From Rhypophila decipiens (taxonomy: Eukaryota; Ascomycota; Sordariomycetes; Sordariales; Naviculisporaceae): 64,000 bases of DNA. This document shows positions 52,101-63,305 of this stretch, one piece after another. The position numbers and the translations under genes are program-made. Position 1 is the first letter of the stretch. Every line of letters starts with the position of its first letter. The stretch lies in the NCBI GenBank assembly GCA_033297075.1, contig MU858084.1:124001-188000 (forward strand). Direction: 5' to 3'. The notes beneath the pieces are model-generated. The model made no database searches and was not told the origin of the DNA. It saw nothing but the letters and a program-made list of their open reading frames with translations.

Positions 52101-55100
52101 CTTCGCGTCGTCTTTCCTGCCAGTAAGGCGTGTCGCTGAGTGAGGACGAGCTGGTGGGCTGAAGGCACAGACATGCTGTATCACACAATAGCAAGCCACG
52201 GTCGACAGATCTGCTGGCTAAGATAATAGCTGAAGCAGAGATTCGGGACATTGGGATAGTAAATGATTTTTTTACGTCTGGAAAATGCGCCGATCGGCAT
52301 GTTTGACATGGCGTCCTCAGGGGTAGTTTTACTCTGCCGTGGTTGTGTACACTACTGTTGACATTGAGATGTTGACTTTGGATTGAGTGCATGACCCCGT
52401 GTAAGTGGTACTCAGGGGAGCGTATGGGATACCGTAGCTGGTACGTGTTAACCGTTACGGATACGTACGCACCTCGAATCAGCGTTCCAAAGATGGCATT
52501 TTCTTTTGCATTACGGGGTATCTGATCTCCCAGTGGCAGCTCAGTCCTGAAGAAGACCTGCGAATCCGAGATGGGCATCATTTGTCGAGCTGACAGTTTT
52601 TCATTCTTTGACTCTGTTTTCGGTCTCCGATATCGAAACGATTCGGCGAGCAAAACAGAGCTTGGATGAGAAAGGAAGGTGCAAAGTGTTGTGCAGGGCT
52701 TGGCATACCCTTTCTTTTTATGTTCAAATCCACCGCCTGCGGCCTGTCATTGCCCCTGTTCTCCTCCCTCTGACCCTAGCGCGATCCTCTTTTTTCTCTT
52801 CCCCAGACTTTTATGGTTCGTTGTTTGTTTCTTTCGTTTCCCCCAACCTCTCAGGCCGATCTGGGCTGATGTTGTTCTGGAGACTCTCTTTCCCCCCCAC
52901 AATCCGCTAACAGTCGACTCAGGTCGAGAACATCTTGCGAGCTCCATCTCTTGCTCTAGTTTGCTCCAGTTTCCCCAGATTTCCCCAGGATTTCCACTCG
53001 GCCAGTCCAAGACAGGTTGATCTCGGTCAGTATTCCAGGCTTAGTTCGCTCTCTCACTCTTGACGCTTGATCCAACAAAACTCTGGGCATCATCATTTTG
53101 ACAAGATTGACACATTATGTGCCCAGATCTCACCAGATTGGAGAATGTCACGGCAGCTAGGGTCCTGGGGGGGGGGGGGCTATCCACTTTACCCCAGTTT
53201 CAATCCTTCCGGACGTTGCTTCTTCTTTCCACGTCCCCCGGGCATCAAATCCTTACTAGCGCTGAGTTGATCTGATCTTGAGCAAGATCCGAATTTCTCA
53301 TCGTCTTTCATTATCACTGCCATTCAACAATATCAGCACGGCAGACAGCAGTCCAGTGGATGTATCCGTATTCGTCAGGTAACGGTTTGTAACGTCTGTA
53401 CTGTGAGTGTACCTGTATTGTACCGTACAGTCAATACATCTCGTGGCCCTCCCGTATCCGTATTCATGTTTGTAATTTCCGAGCTTTGACATGGTAACCA
53501 AAAAGCAGACGGACCGGTACACCCCGTAATTTGGCCGTAATTATCATCCACCACCACCAACAGCAAGATGCATAACAGAAGGCGCAAAAAAACAAGAAAC
53601 CCGCCGATATGAGTTTTTCTTTTTTTAATTGATCGTCTTTTATATTTTCTCTGTTTGCTGGGTGGGTTTCAGCCACTTTGATTCATCCGCCGCAGCCACG
53701 TACCAACCATTCGTCCCATCATTCAGGGTCGCCCCTTATAAAGATCCGATAATTAGTTTTCCTCTCCTCTTGCACTGGAAAAAGCTCTGCTCTGCATATT
53801 GTTGCAGCCAACGACCCGCGTTGTACCGGTAGGTAATTCATCTGTATCTCGTTTTTTGATTTGTTTCCTCTTTCCCTTCTTTTCTGTCCAAACTTGCGCC
53901 GCCAGAATCTCTCGAGTCTAGCGCCAGATGCAGGCACTCCTCAACGGCTCACTAAAAGCTTCAGCTCTCGTTCCGTCCGGCCGAGATTTGAGGAGAAATG
54001 TAGTCGAGATGGTGTGTAGCTGAACAAGGTAAAGCGCGTACGGTATGGCGTACGCTAGCGTCGAAACAAGAAAAGATCCAGGGACAATTGCCATGTGGCT
54101 TTTGGCGTGTTGTTTTTGCTCTCGTCCCGCTCGGTCAGCACTGCCGAGCGCAAGAACCGCACACAATCGAGCTCTGAAATGCTGCCCTAAAAGGCCCCGA
54201 GAGGGGAGAGGTGTGTGCTGACGTTGCTTGGCTTAGCGTATTCTGGGCGAGGGAAGGGCACAGCAAAACGCCTCTACCGTCGGCCAAGAGCATCCAAGTC
54301 TGGTTGGGCTGCTCGGATTGGGCAAAACGGCCGTTCTTGACTGGCCGGGGTGCCATTCTGCCTGCCAACGTTTTGAACTGCTGTCTCGTTTCTTTTTCTC
54401 AGCTTATTCGGACGAACGGTTGAGGATTTTCAGTTCATTCTCGATACGTACCGGTAGTGTAGATGCTTCATGTTGATGCTGGTCAAGTTTGTGATGGTCT
54501 CGTGATCCAAACTCGATCATTCTCCTTCATCAACCTCCAAGCCTCTAGTCAGCTTCAGTGAATCCCTCTCCGGCTCTCCGCAATGCACTTGTCCGAGTCT
54601 CCAGTTTGCTCGAGGTTGGTTCCTTGTCGATCCCCAGACTTTCCAGGTCAACTGATTTGATTTCCTTCTCGACAACAGGCTCGGCCTTTGCTGGGCACTA
54701 CCTCACCTCACCATTGAGCAATGAGCACAAGATTGATGGTGTCTTGGAAATGCCATGATTGGTAGCACCGGATTCCCAGCGTGCCTGCTTTCTTGCCCTG
54801 CCGGTGCACTTGGCGCATCCAAGTCCCGGCCGTTTGAGGTCTTGGAAGCTCTTGGCTGTACACCAAGTTGGCCCAATTCCAGCTTTCTTTGGTCGTTTCT
54901 GCTTTCAATGAAATTCCCATTGCGGTCGATATGCGGCGAGATATATGATATCCGCCAGTCCGACCCCCTCCTCCTCCTTGGCCCCTTTATCGCCAGGCAG
55001 ACAGACAGACTTGACCTGCCCCGGTTTCCGTATCCAGGTTGGCGGCGTCGATTGGCACAGTGGCAGTGTGGATTGTTCCCCTGGTTTTGGATTGCTGGGT

Positions 55101-57990
55101 CTGTCTGATAATGCCGCCAAGATGTGCAGGTCATCAGGCATCGTGATGTCATTCGAGAAAGGTTTCTGATGTCTGGCGTTGATATCGAGTTGTAGGGGAA
55201 AACACTGCCAAGAATGGCGATGTTGTTGTTTTAAGCGCAACGGTGCGGAGTCATTCTTTTCTCTTAGTCATGGATTCAAAAGAGCCGCAAAGTGATCAAC
55301 AGCGGTTTCACCCGAACGGGGATAGGTCGTGTTTCCTTAGCATCGAAGCTTCTTCACTTTCCATGGGCATAAAACGGCTTTTGGAACTCATTCGGCATCC
55401 ATATCCGAATATCATGAGCATTCTAAATCAACCTCGACCCAACCACGCGTATAGCGTACGACATGTCAAACGTAGTTCTTCATCTGTTAGGCTCGCAACG
55501 ATGGACTGACGTTCAAATGCGGCGGCTATAGCATTCTCCACCGTAGCCTATAAGACGCACCTCTCTTCCCAATGCACTGGGAGCTGGGAACACAGAGAGT
55601 AAAAAACTGGATTCATTGCAACAGCGGGGAAACAGAACGCGAGCCCTCGAGGTGGAAAACCTGGAAGTCGGAACGTTCCCCGGTGCTTTGGGTACCGTTT
55701 TGCTGGGTAAATTGGGGCAGAGGCGATCTCGCACGACATGGAGAAAAGAGGAGACACACATGACCCTCGCCGTCGTACTCAGTGGTCGACAGATACCGTT
55801 TGGCTGTATCTGGCCCCCTCCCAGAAGATCATCCAGATGAGATGTACAGTAGTATGGTAGATAGATGTGCAGTGGATAAAATGCGGACATCATAACGCCT
55901 ACCAACTAATACCACTGTCATCCGCTCTACAGCACATCGGACTTGATCCAAACCGAAGCGACTCGAGTTGAGTGGACGGAACAGATCTGGATATCACGGC
56001 AGAGAGAAGACACACGCGCACCAAGCAGGCAAGCAGCCCCGGACCCTGTCAGACTGTCCCGCGTCGGATTTTGTTGAGTATTGATGACGGTTACACCTGC
56101 TGCTACCTACCCTTCTCCAGGCCGCGAACTGCTTTGTCGTGTAGATGCGACGCTCTAGGCTATATTGTACACATAGGGATAAGCGAGCCAAGACGGCGGG
56201 TTATCCGTCCAGTCAAAGGGCTGCTGGTTGGTCCCCCGAACCGTGAAGGAGTCGAAGCGGATTACGGGTCCGGTGGCCAGCGCCGGATAAATGGAAGTTT
56301 GTGATGGGACTTGCCAAGTTTGGATTGCGACCCAAGGATATGCAGAGTCTTGCAGGAGATGTAGGTAGTACGTACCGCGTTATTATCCATCCTAGATATT
56401 GCTACCGAACGCGTTCATTGAGATTTGGATTTTCGTTTCTGGAATCCAAGACCGATGCATGCTTGTAGTGTACATATTTTGTAGAATACGGATTCGAGGA
56501 TACACTTGGGTATCAAGCACTGGCGAGATTATCCCACTTTACGCGGCTTTCTTCGGTTCCGAGCTTGTGCGGAATCTGGGTCTGGTTTTTGGGAATCTTC
56601 CAACCCACGCGCTCCTGCTCCCGCCACTCCAATGCGTGGACGATGGGCTCGGTCTGTTGCAAGTGGATCATGGGCGACTCACAGGTGGCCCCCCACTTCC
56701 GTGCCGTCTTGTCCCCAATTCGGGAACGGGTGAGGATATGCTCCTTCGTGCCGGTCCTGCTTCAAGATGGCTGTAAAGCCGTCCGACACTGAATATACGT
56801 GTGAGGGCAACATCTTGTGTCGATCTTCCATTGAAGGTGGCGTTAGACACTTTTCCATGACCTTGAACTTGATCAAAATCCTACCCATCGCGAAAGGAAG
56901 TGGGCTAACTGCAGTCGTCGAACAGAACATCAAATACATCAGGCCGAGGTGGCCTACAGCAGACATGTTGGCAAGAACATGCTGTGCCTAAATAGGTTTA
57001 CATATATTATGAGGAATCCTCCCGGAGGACTTTCCGGTACTTTCTTTTCCGATTATCTAGCTCCGGGATGTAGGTCAATATCCGGTGGTGCTCGGTCATG
57101 TATGGAGGGTCCAGTGTATTGAACCTTCAAAGTCCCCAAAGAGCTCTCATCCCCTTCCCTGCCGTGCCTGGCTACAATGCACTTCTAGACATATCTTTCG
57201 GATAACCCAATTCATCCATTTAAACACGCACTTTTGTGACATGTCTCCTGGGGGTAACTTGGAGTTGTATTAATATAATCATGCAGGCAGCGAACGTACC
57301 CACCGACGAGTTGCATGCCAATATCAGAATTCCCATTGCTGACCAACATAATTATCAACCCTACATTAACCATCCATTTCTACGATACATAATGATAAGG
57401 CAAGTAGGGATCCATTCGAGGAATCATATTCCGTGTTATTGGTTGGAGACCGAAGAGGTGTGGATGACACGGCAGTCGAGGTGCAGCTTGGTTGGGGATA
57501 AGCTTTTCTCGTTCCTCGTGGCATCTCATGGCAGGCTGGCGATCCAAACAGTTGTTCAGGGATTGAGCTGTTGGCTCCGGGGCAACCTGGATGCAAAACA
57601 AGTCTCGGTATTTGCCTCTCAAGATGGAGGAATGCCGGGCGGAAATTGTGATCAGTGGCAGTGAGTTACATGTGGGCCCGACACGAGATCGGTACCTCTC
57701 TCCTGCTGATAGGGTATTGTGTGATAGCTCTCGCGGTGATGGAGCAAGATGAGTACCATACAATTACATGACGAGTCTAGCCCATTTTGTGATCTAAGAA
57801 TCCCAAAACCTTCAAGTTGGAGACTTCAGATGATGACATTGACATCTGAAACTGGACCGGCTGAAAATAGAACATCGATGGCAGCATAACTTGAATACAG
57901 TTTCACAGTTCCGGGTCCCTCTCTTCATCATGATCAACATGTCCTGACAGCTCAAGGTGATATGAGTCGACTGTAGGTCGTGTCTGCCTC
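49194..57990. other. 8.8 kb stretch without a recognisable gene
   Basis: No frame here reads as a known family, and no plausible multi-exon gene was assembled. The longest (226 codons, 51973-52653, -) begins at a TTG and has random-looking composition. Several tracts are strongly pyrimidine-rich on the + strand (about 52700-53060), like promoter or leader sequence. A G13 run lies at about 53168-53180. Short palindromes of the GTACATGTAC type recur near 50420-50520 and 53380-53440. No transposase, LTR or tRNA was recognised. Confidence 0.5.
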
Positions 57991-60204
57991 CTAAACAATC
58001 TCAAACAAGCCTAGCTCTCGTCTGTTGGTTTGCAAAAGCCTTCTCAACATAACCCTTTCGTCTTTTATGCCGTATATGGCTAGGCTCTCGTCAAACAGGA
58101 GGCCTCTCCGCCGATACTTGTCTGCCTGCTCGCCCGGGATCTTCTCCACCACAAGCGCGACTGCGCTCGCCGGCGTACTCTGCAGAGTCATCGAACCCTT
58201 TTTCTTCTCAGAGTCAAGTCCAATGGGCAGACAGATCAACTCATGAGTTGCGTCGTCTGCACCTTGAAACTCGTGGTCAGGGAAGAAAGTGCCGAGCTCA
58301 ATATCCTCCGAGGAATCATGTTCCTCTCGGTGACAGCGGTGGTAAGCCTTCCACCGCTTCAAGTGTTTGAAATGATCTGATTCTCCGAGAAGGTTGATGT
58401 CGAAAGGTCTGAGCGTGATCCGAACCTCGAATGACGGTGAACATAGTGTGATAGACGACCCGGGGACGATCGAACCATATGGGTTGTCGTTTGAGACTGG
58501 GGTGACGGCAATAGCAACAATCTCGGCAGTTTCACCTGGATGATAGACCCACGTGCGTGTTGCATTATGGTGGTCGGTCCTCATTGTCGATGATGCCCAG
58601 GACCAGGACGGGGCTATATATGGGCTTGGTGGATGGGCTGTGGGCGGCTTGGGCAGCGCGTGTTTCTGCGGCTGCATAGGGTTGACGTACCAAGACAGTC
58701 CTTTGAACAGCTCGGATCTCCATAGCCCGGCAAGATATTCATCCTGGAGCACCCCCAAGAACCTTTGGGCCAGGGCAAATATTGCAACCAGTTTGTCGGT
58801 TTGAAAGCTGAGATCCATCGTGGAGTAGGTACCGAGCATCTCGTACCAGGGCCAGCGCCAGCCGAACGTCGGAGCATTTGGACCACTGCTGCTAGGCTTA
58901 TTGAAAGACATCTTGGCGACCTCGTTCCTCAATTTCGAGTCGTTGGCTAATGGAAAGTGCAGGGTCTCATAGCTCGAGTTGGTGTTGCATTCCCAGTACA
59001 TATTCCTCGAGCCAAAGTACAGCATCCGCTGAGAAAGAAGCCGTTCCTGGAGAATCCAGCCACGAGTGGCCAACGCCGAGTTCAGTTCGCTATGCGGCGG
59101 CTCACCGCTGGCGGGGAGGTGTCCTCTGTAAATGAGACGGAGTGTTTGGCGACTACGGCCTTGGCTGATTCTCCAGGGGACATGTACAGCCTTCGATTCA
59201 GGGGACAGTTTGCGATCATGGAGGAACCCCGCGGTGCAATCTGCCGCTGCCGGGCCGCAGATATTCAGCTCGCCATGGTTGTAGATATCCGGCATCTCAA
59301 TGACAGCCTTCTGCCAGTCGTCGACAGAATCCTGCAAGATGCACAAGCTGTCGATCCAAAGGTAATGGTAACCGAGATTTCGCGTGACAGTCACGGCATC
59401 TTGGAACGTCCTAGGTAGCGAATCGAGCGAGATGCCAATCCGTAGCCTTTCCAATGTGTCTTGAGTCAGCTTGATGGGCATCTTGCTCGGATCTCCCCAC
59501 CGATGGCTGAGCGTGATGTAACGGCCCGGAGAACTATTCGTAAGTACCAGCCGTACATGATTCAGACCGGGAGATGGCCGTACGTCCAGAACTCGGGTGG
59601 GTAAAGGAACGTCTGTGAACGCGCTGCATCGGTGGTGGGGATGCTTGTCTCTACAATCCTGTATCCACTTCTTTGCAAGCCGGATTTCTGGCTGTTTCGA
59701 GGTCGGCGCCCCTATTATGTCTCCTACTGTTTGAGCCATGCTGCCAGGCGGTGTCTCGAACGCTATCATGCAATCCACTTGGTCGAGCGCCAAAGGAAGC
59801 TCATCCTGATGTTGAGCCCTGTAAAACCATAATCCGACCGAGCCCGAGTCGAAGGGTGAATAGTCGGGATCGGTATCGACAAAATGGTTCCCGAGGATGA
59901 AGGGCGCAATTGGTTTCCCGGTCTTGGGGTCGATGTTGCTTTGATCGATCTCGAGCTGATATTGTTCAGTAGCTTCCCAGTTGTCGCCGAATCGAGAATT
60001 GTACTCGGTTAAGAGCGCATGCTGGAGGACAGCGCAGAGCTCACATCCAGAGCGGACGGACCGTTTGAGCTCGTTATCTGTCGAACAGTGGAAGAAATCC
60101 CAGTCTTGGTTGGTTGGACGCCCCGTAGCCTTTACGCATTGCTTGCACAGCCGTACCACATCTTTGCACCCAGATGAATCGGGTCGGTTTTGTCGATGGT
60201 TCAA
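57991..60204 (-). CDS. HET domain (heterokaryon incompatibility-type) protein, start unresolved
   Basis: The open frame encodes about 737 residues. The HET domain (PF06985) lies near residues 230-335: YITLSHRWGDPSKMPIKLTQ, LPRTFQDAVTVTRNLGYHYL, LWIDSLCILQDSVDDWQKAV and the middle CxAGFLHDR-like segment. Further on are RGWILQERLLSQRMLYFGSR and MYWECNT, also HET family motifs. The N-terminus has a typical Cys-rich opening (LCKQC, GCELCAVLQ). The frame begins with TTG at 60204 just after a stop, and the first in-frame ATG lies far inside (near residue 146, DCMIAF). A short upstream exon with the true ATG is therefore expected before 60204. HET proteins act in non-self recognition and programmed cell death in ascomycetes. 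Confidence 0.88.
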   Translation of the reverse strand: MNHRQNRPDSSGCKDVVRLCKQCVKATGRPTNQDWDFFHCSTDNELKRSVRSGCELCAVLQHALLTEYNSRFGDNWEATEQYQLEIDQSNIDPKTGKPIAPFILGNHFVDTDPDYSPFDSGSVGLWFYRAQHQDELPLALDQVDCMIAFETPPGSMAQTVGDIIGAPTSKQPEIRLAKKWIQDCRDKHPHHRCSAFTDVPLPTRVLDVRPSPGLNHVRLVLTNSSPGRYITLSHRWGDPSKMPIKLTQDTLERLRIGISLDSLPRTFQDAVTVTRNLGYHYLWIDSLCILQDSVDDWQKAVIEMPDIYNHGELNICGPAAADCTAGFLHDRKLSPESKAVHVPWRISQGRSRQTLRLIYRGHLPASGEPPHSELNSALATRGWILQERLLSQRMLYFGSRNMYWECNTNSSYETLHFPLANDSKLRNEVAKMSFNKPSSSGPNAPTFGWRWPWYEMLGTYSTMDLSFQTDKLVAIFALAQRFLGVLQDEYLAGLWRSELFKGLSWYVNPMQPQKHALPKPPTAHPPSPYIAPSWSWASSTMRTDHHNATRTWVYHPGETAEIVAIAVTPVSNDNPYGSIVPGSSITLCSPSFEVRITLRPFDINLLGESDHFKHLKRWKAYHRCHREEHDSSEDIELGTFFPDHEFQGADDATHELICLPIGLDSEKKKGSMTLQSTPASAVALVVEKIPGEQADKYRRRGLLFDESLAIYGIKDERVMLRRLLQTNRRELGLFEIV

Positions 60205-60736
60205 TGTTCAGTTGTCTTGGGGTCTTGGGAAAGGGAATTGACATAAGAGCAACAGCGGAGCCACAGTCAAATAATCGAGGAATAAAAGCACCAGAGGTGA
60301 CAAATAATACATGCCTGTGAGGTGATGCAGCTTTAAGCGCCCATCTACAGCACATTGTCTCAGGTGAGACAAAGGATGTCGGCCAACGTAGCAGACGCCC
60401 CCTGATTCAGCCATGCACTTATAAGCGCCGGTGCCCATGTTAGAACGTAGGTGAGTGGCCTGACTCTGAAGCAGATGAGCCTCTAACAATGGACATGATT
60501 ACTTATTTGCAAACGAGGAGATGAAAAGTTTCAGGTGGTTTGAACGTTCGTTAGGACTAAACTCAAAGAGTCGCCGCCCTCTCCCAACAATTTCGTCGAG
60601 GTAAATACGTGCAAATATGAGTACAACTCATAAAAGCGTGGAAACTATATACAAGAAATTCCCTGGTCATCAGAAACAAGTCATCAAAACCAAAATCATG
60701 GCATCATAAACCACAAATCCCAGAGCGCCCCCTCGC
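60205..60736. other. Gap between the HET and first cutinase genes
   Basis: It should hold the missing first exon of the HET gene and the 3' flank of the cutinase gene. A 93-codon reverse frame (60208-60489) contains a possible donor but no join could be settled. Confidence 0.4.
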
Positions 60737-61637
60737 TCACAGCCTCGAGATCAAAAACTCAGGGGCGGGCCCTCTCGATTCGTCCTCGTAACTCATGTGT
60801 GGGGGCAAGACGATCAAGGTGCCCTCGCAGACGAGATCGCCAGACTCGCAGTAGACGAGGAGGCGGTCGACGGGGTAGCCGGGAATGCGGCCGCCGTTCT
60901 GCTTGTTCTTGGTCCACCCGAAGAGGACCACGCCCTTGACCTGCTCCCTTATCGCCGCGCTTGAGTCGCGGATTGCTGCTCCCACCAGCGCTGCTCCTTG
61001 GCTGTTTATGGGACACATCAATGTCAGCTGCCATATTCCCGGGATATTATGTGGAGAAGCAGAAAGGGAAAGGAAGGAGTGGGTAATTACCTATAGCCAG
61101 CAGCAAGAATCTTGGCCCTGGGGCACAGGCTGTTGGCCCTTGTGAGGAGGCTCTTCATCTCATTGATGGCGGCAGTGGTAGTCCCCTCTTTGGCGAGGTT
61201 ATCCAGCAGCGCCGCCTTGTAGGCTCCTCCAACACCTTGGATCCAGACGTTGCTGGCTCCGAGCTTGGCTTCGAGGTACTTGGCCATTGTCTGTCCCATT
61301 GTTCCCTATTGGCAGCTTCTTGTCAGCTCAATTGTTCTCTCTTGAAAGGGCAAGTTGGGACAGAGAGACGGAGTAAGGGCTCTCATACCAGGTTTCCAGT
61401 CTCTGTCGTTCCACGAGCATGGATAAAGATGACAGACGGGCAAGCACCTCCATCGAGAAGCTCGTTGGCGGTGCCGCCTTCTCCTGATTTCCACCCACGG
61501 GCTTCAAGGGACTCGAGAGCGGCCTTGTGTGACTCGACGAGGATAAGCTCTCGCGCCCTGAGCTCCTCAGCGGCCTGGGGATTTGGAAGAGCAGCGGCGA
61601 GACTGCTCAGGGCAGTAATGGCTGTGAGGAAACGCAT
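60737..61637 (-). CDS. Cutinase (carbohydrate esterase family 5)
   Basis: Three exons: 61637-61389, 61305-61091 and 61001-60737, with introns of 83 and 89 bases; 242 residues. Residues 1-16 are a signal peptide (MRFLTAITALSSLAAA). The core starts at CPSVIFIHARGTTETGNLGT, then NVWIQGVGGAYKAALLDNLA. The catalytic triad is complete: Ser155 in GYSQG (codon split by the second intron), Asp210 in SGDLVC and His223 in LPPHMSY. Four conserved cysteines frame the fold. Cutinases hydrolyse cutin polyesters and related ester polymers and are secreted by plant-associated fungi. The N-terminal insert (EELRARELILVESHKAALES) before the core is typical of many CE5 cutinases. Confidence 0.92.
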
Positions 61638-63305
61638 GATGAATGACTGGCGGGAAGAAGCCTAGACTTTGGAGAGAGGTCTGGACCGTGAAGGGAGAGG
61701 CGAAGAGATGATGCTTGGGGAGATGAGAATGAAGGCCCAAGTGAAGAGAGAGAAAGGGGCGATATCACGACTCTTTAATGTCGCCGCAAAGCATAGTAAG
61801 CGAGCGGTTTGGTCGATGATTCTGACTTGACATCTCGCCTGTAACCACGGTACACTCAACTTACACCCGCTGTCACTTCTAGTCTCTCTAGTCTGGAGTC
61901 TAGGAGTGGACTTCCAGGCATATCCCAGCATTGGCTGGGCGGACTAGCAAAAGAGCTCCATGGCAGACAGGCATTCCCCGCGTTGTTGAGCGCACAGAGG
62001 TGTCCCGAGACCTTTTTATCGCAACCTCTTGCTTGCCTTTTGTCAAGCAGCGTTACATTGAGAACTCGAGAGAGTCGGAAATGGTGGTCATTTGGCGGTT
62101 CTGCTCGGGTTTGTAATCCGTAGACATCGGAGCACATGTTAAATTGAGAGCTGATATCCGGCACTTGGACCCGTTTGGCCTTAGTCTCTTGTTTTCTTGT
62201 CCTTTTTGTTGGGGGACGCTGGCGGGTTAAAATGCGGAGGTTGCAGCCAAGACTCTAGGTTTGGGAGGTGCTTAACTGGACCAAGATGCCATTCCGCCAA
62301 GAGGTTGCAATGGCATCTGTCTTTTTTGCTCGTCTTGACTGCTGCTTACCATCCGGAGCAAGGGGTAGGCGGAGGAGAGAAGAGTCGAGACTGGGATTGG
62401 TGATATTGAAGGTGGAAAAGGCTGGTAAACGTTGAGAATTTGAATGATGCCCCCTTGTCTCCGTCCAACTGGCCGACTGGAGCCCGAGCCAGAGAACTAA
62501 AATAGTCAAACATACCGTACCCTTGTGCCCGCGTACCCCATAAATAGCCTCAAAAAGATCAAGAGAATGTTCGAATGGCGGTCCGAGAGATGGCCTTCGG
62601 AACAGCTGGCCGCATGTCTGATGTCCTAAGCTTTCGCTTAGCAGGAAGAACCGAATCCTCTACCCAGTCTCCCGGAAGCTCGTGCGACTTGACCGAAAGC
62701 CTTGTGTGTCCCTGTAATTATTATGTTGACCTAGCCCATAATGTGCTTGTCGAGGACAAGCTTTGTTGTCATTTCGTGCGCAACCTCGCCTCGTGGGTAA
62801 TTATTCTTTCTGTTCCCTAGGCGCAAGATCAACAATTGCAGGCCTGCCATCCATCATAGCTAGTTCTGCGATATTGGTCTTGAGCTCCCAGCCTTCCAGT
62901 GGCTTGCCTAGCCCCAGGTGTCTTGGAACATGACTGGACCTAGCGTCCATCTTCACGTTGTCTCGGCTTGGACCTTGTGCGTCCAACCACTCCCCCGCTT
63001 CTTGGTGCGTATGGTGCTCTAAAGGAGAGGGGTGAGGATCCGTTTGTCCACCTCCTCTCGTCGATACAACCACTGGCAACAGAAGTGAGCACAAGTAAGC
63101 ACAAGTATCACATGTAATCCCGAGGTAGGCTGCATCTTACAGGCCGCAGGTGCATAGACTAATGCAGGTCCTGACCAGAGTTATTATGTACTGGTAGGCC
63201 AAGAATTATGTACATGACTACATGTGGTAGTCCCTGACGGTGCCCAATTGTAGTGTATTTGCCGCTCTAGTCAACCTAGCCGTTGTAGCCAAATCCGAAT
63301 TAGGT
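61638..63305. other. 1.7 kb intergenic stretch, no gene seen
   Basis: Upstream region of the first cutinase gene and 3' flank of the second. Only unsupported short frames are present. Confidence 0.45.

Noticed and set aside
51973..52653. 226-codon reverse-strand frame
   Set aside because: It starts at TTG, has random-looking composition with no family motif, and lies in a region with many overlapping frames.
53168..53180. Run of 13 G as a possible quadruplex or assembly artefact
   Set aside because: A single homopolymer is common noise; no further G-tracts nearby make a convincing quadruplex.
49194..57990. Dispersed 5S rRNA gene or transposon in the gene-free region
   Set aside because: No 5S-type internal promoter sequence, reverse transcriptase or transposase motif, or terminal repeats were found by eye.
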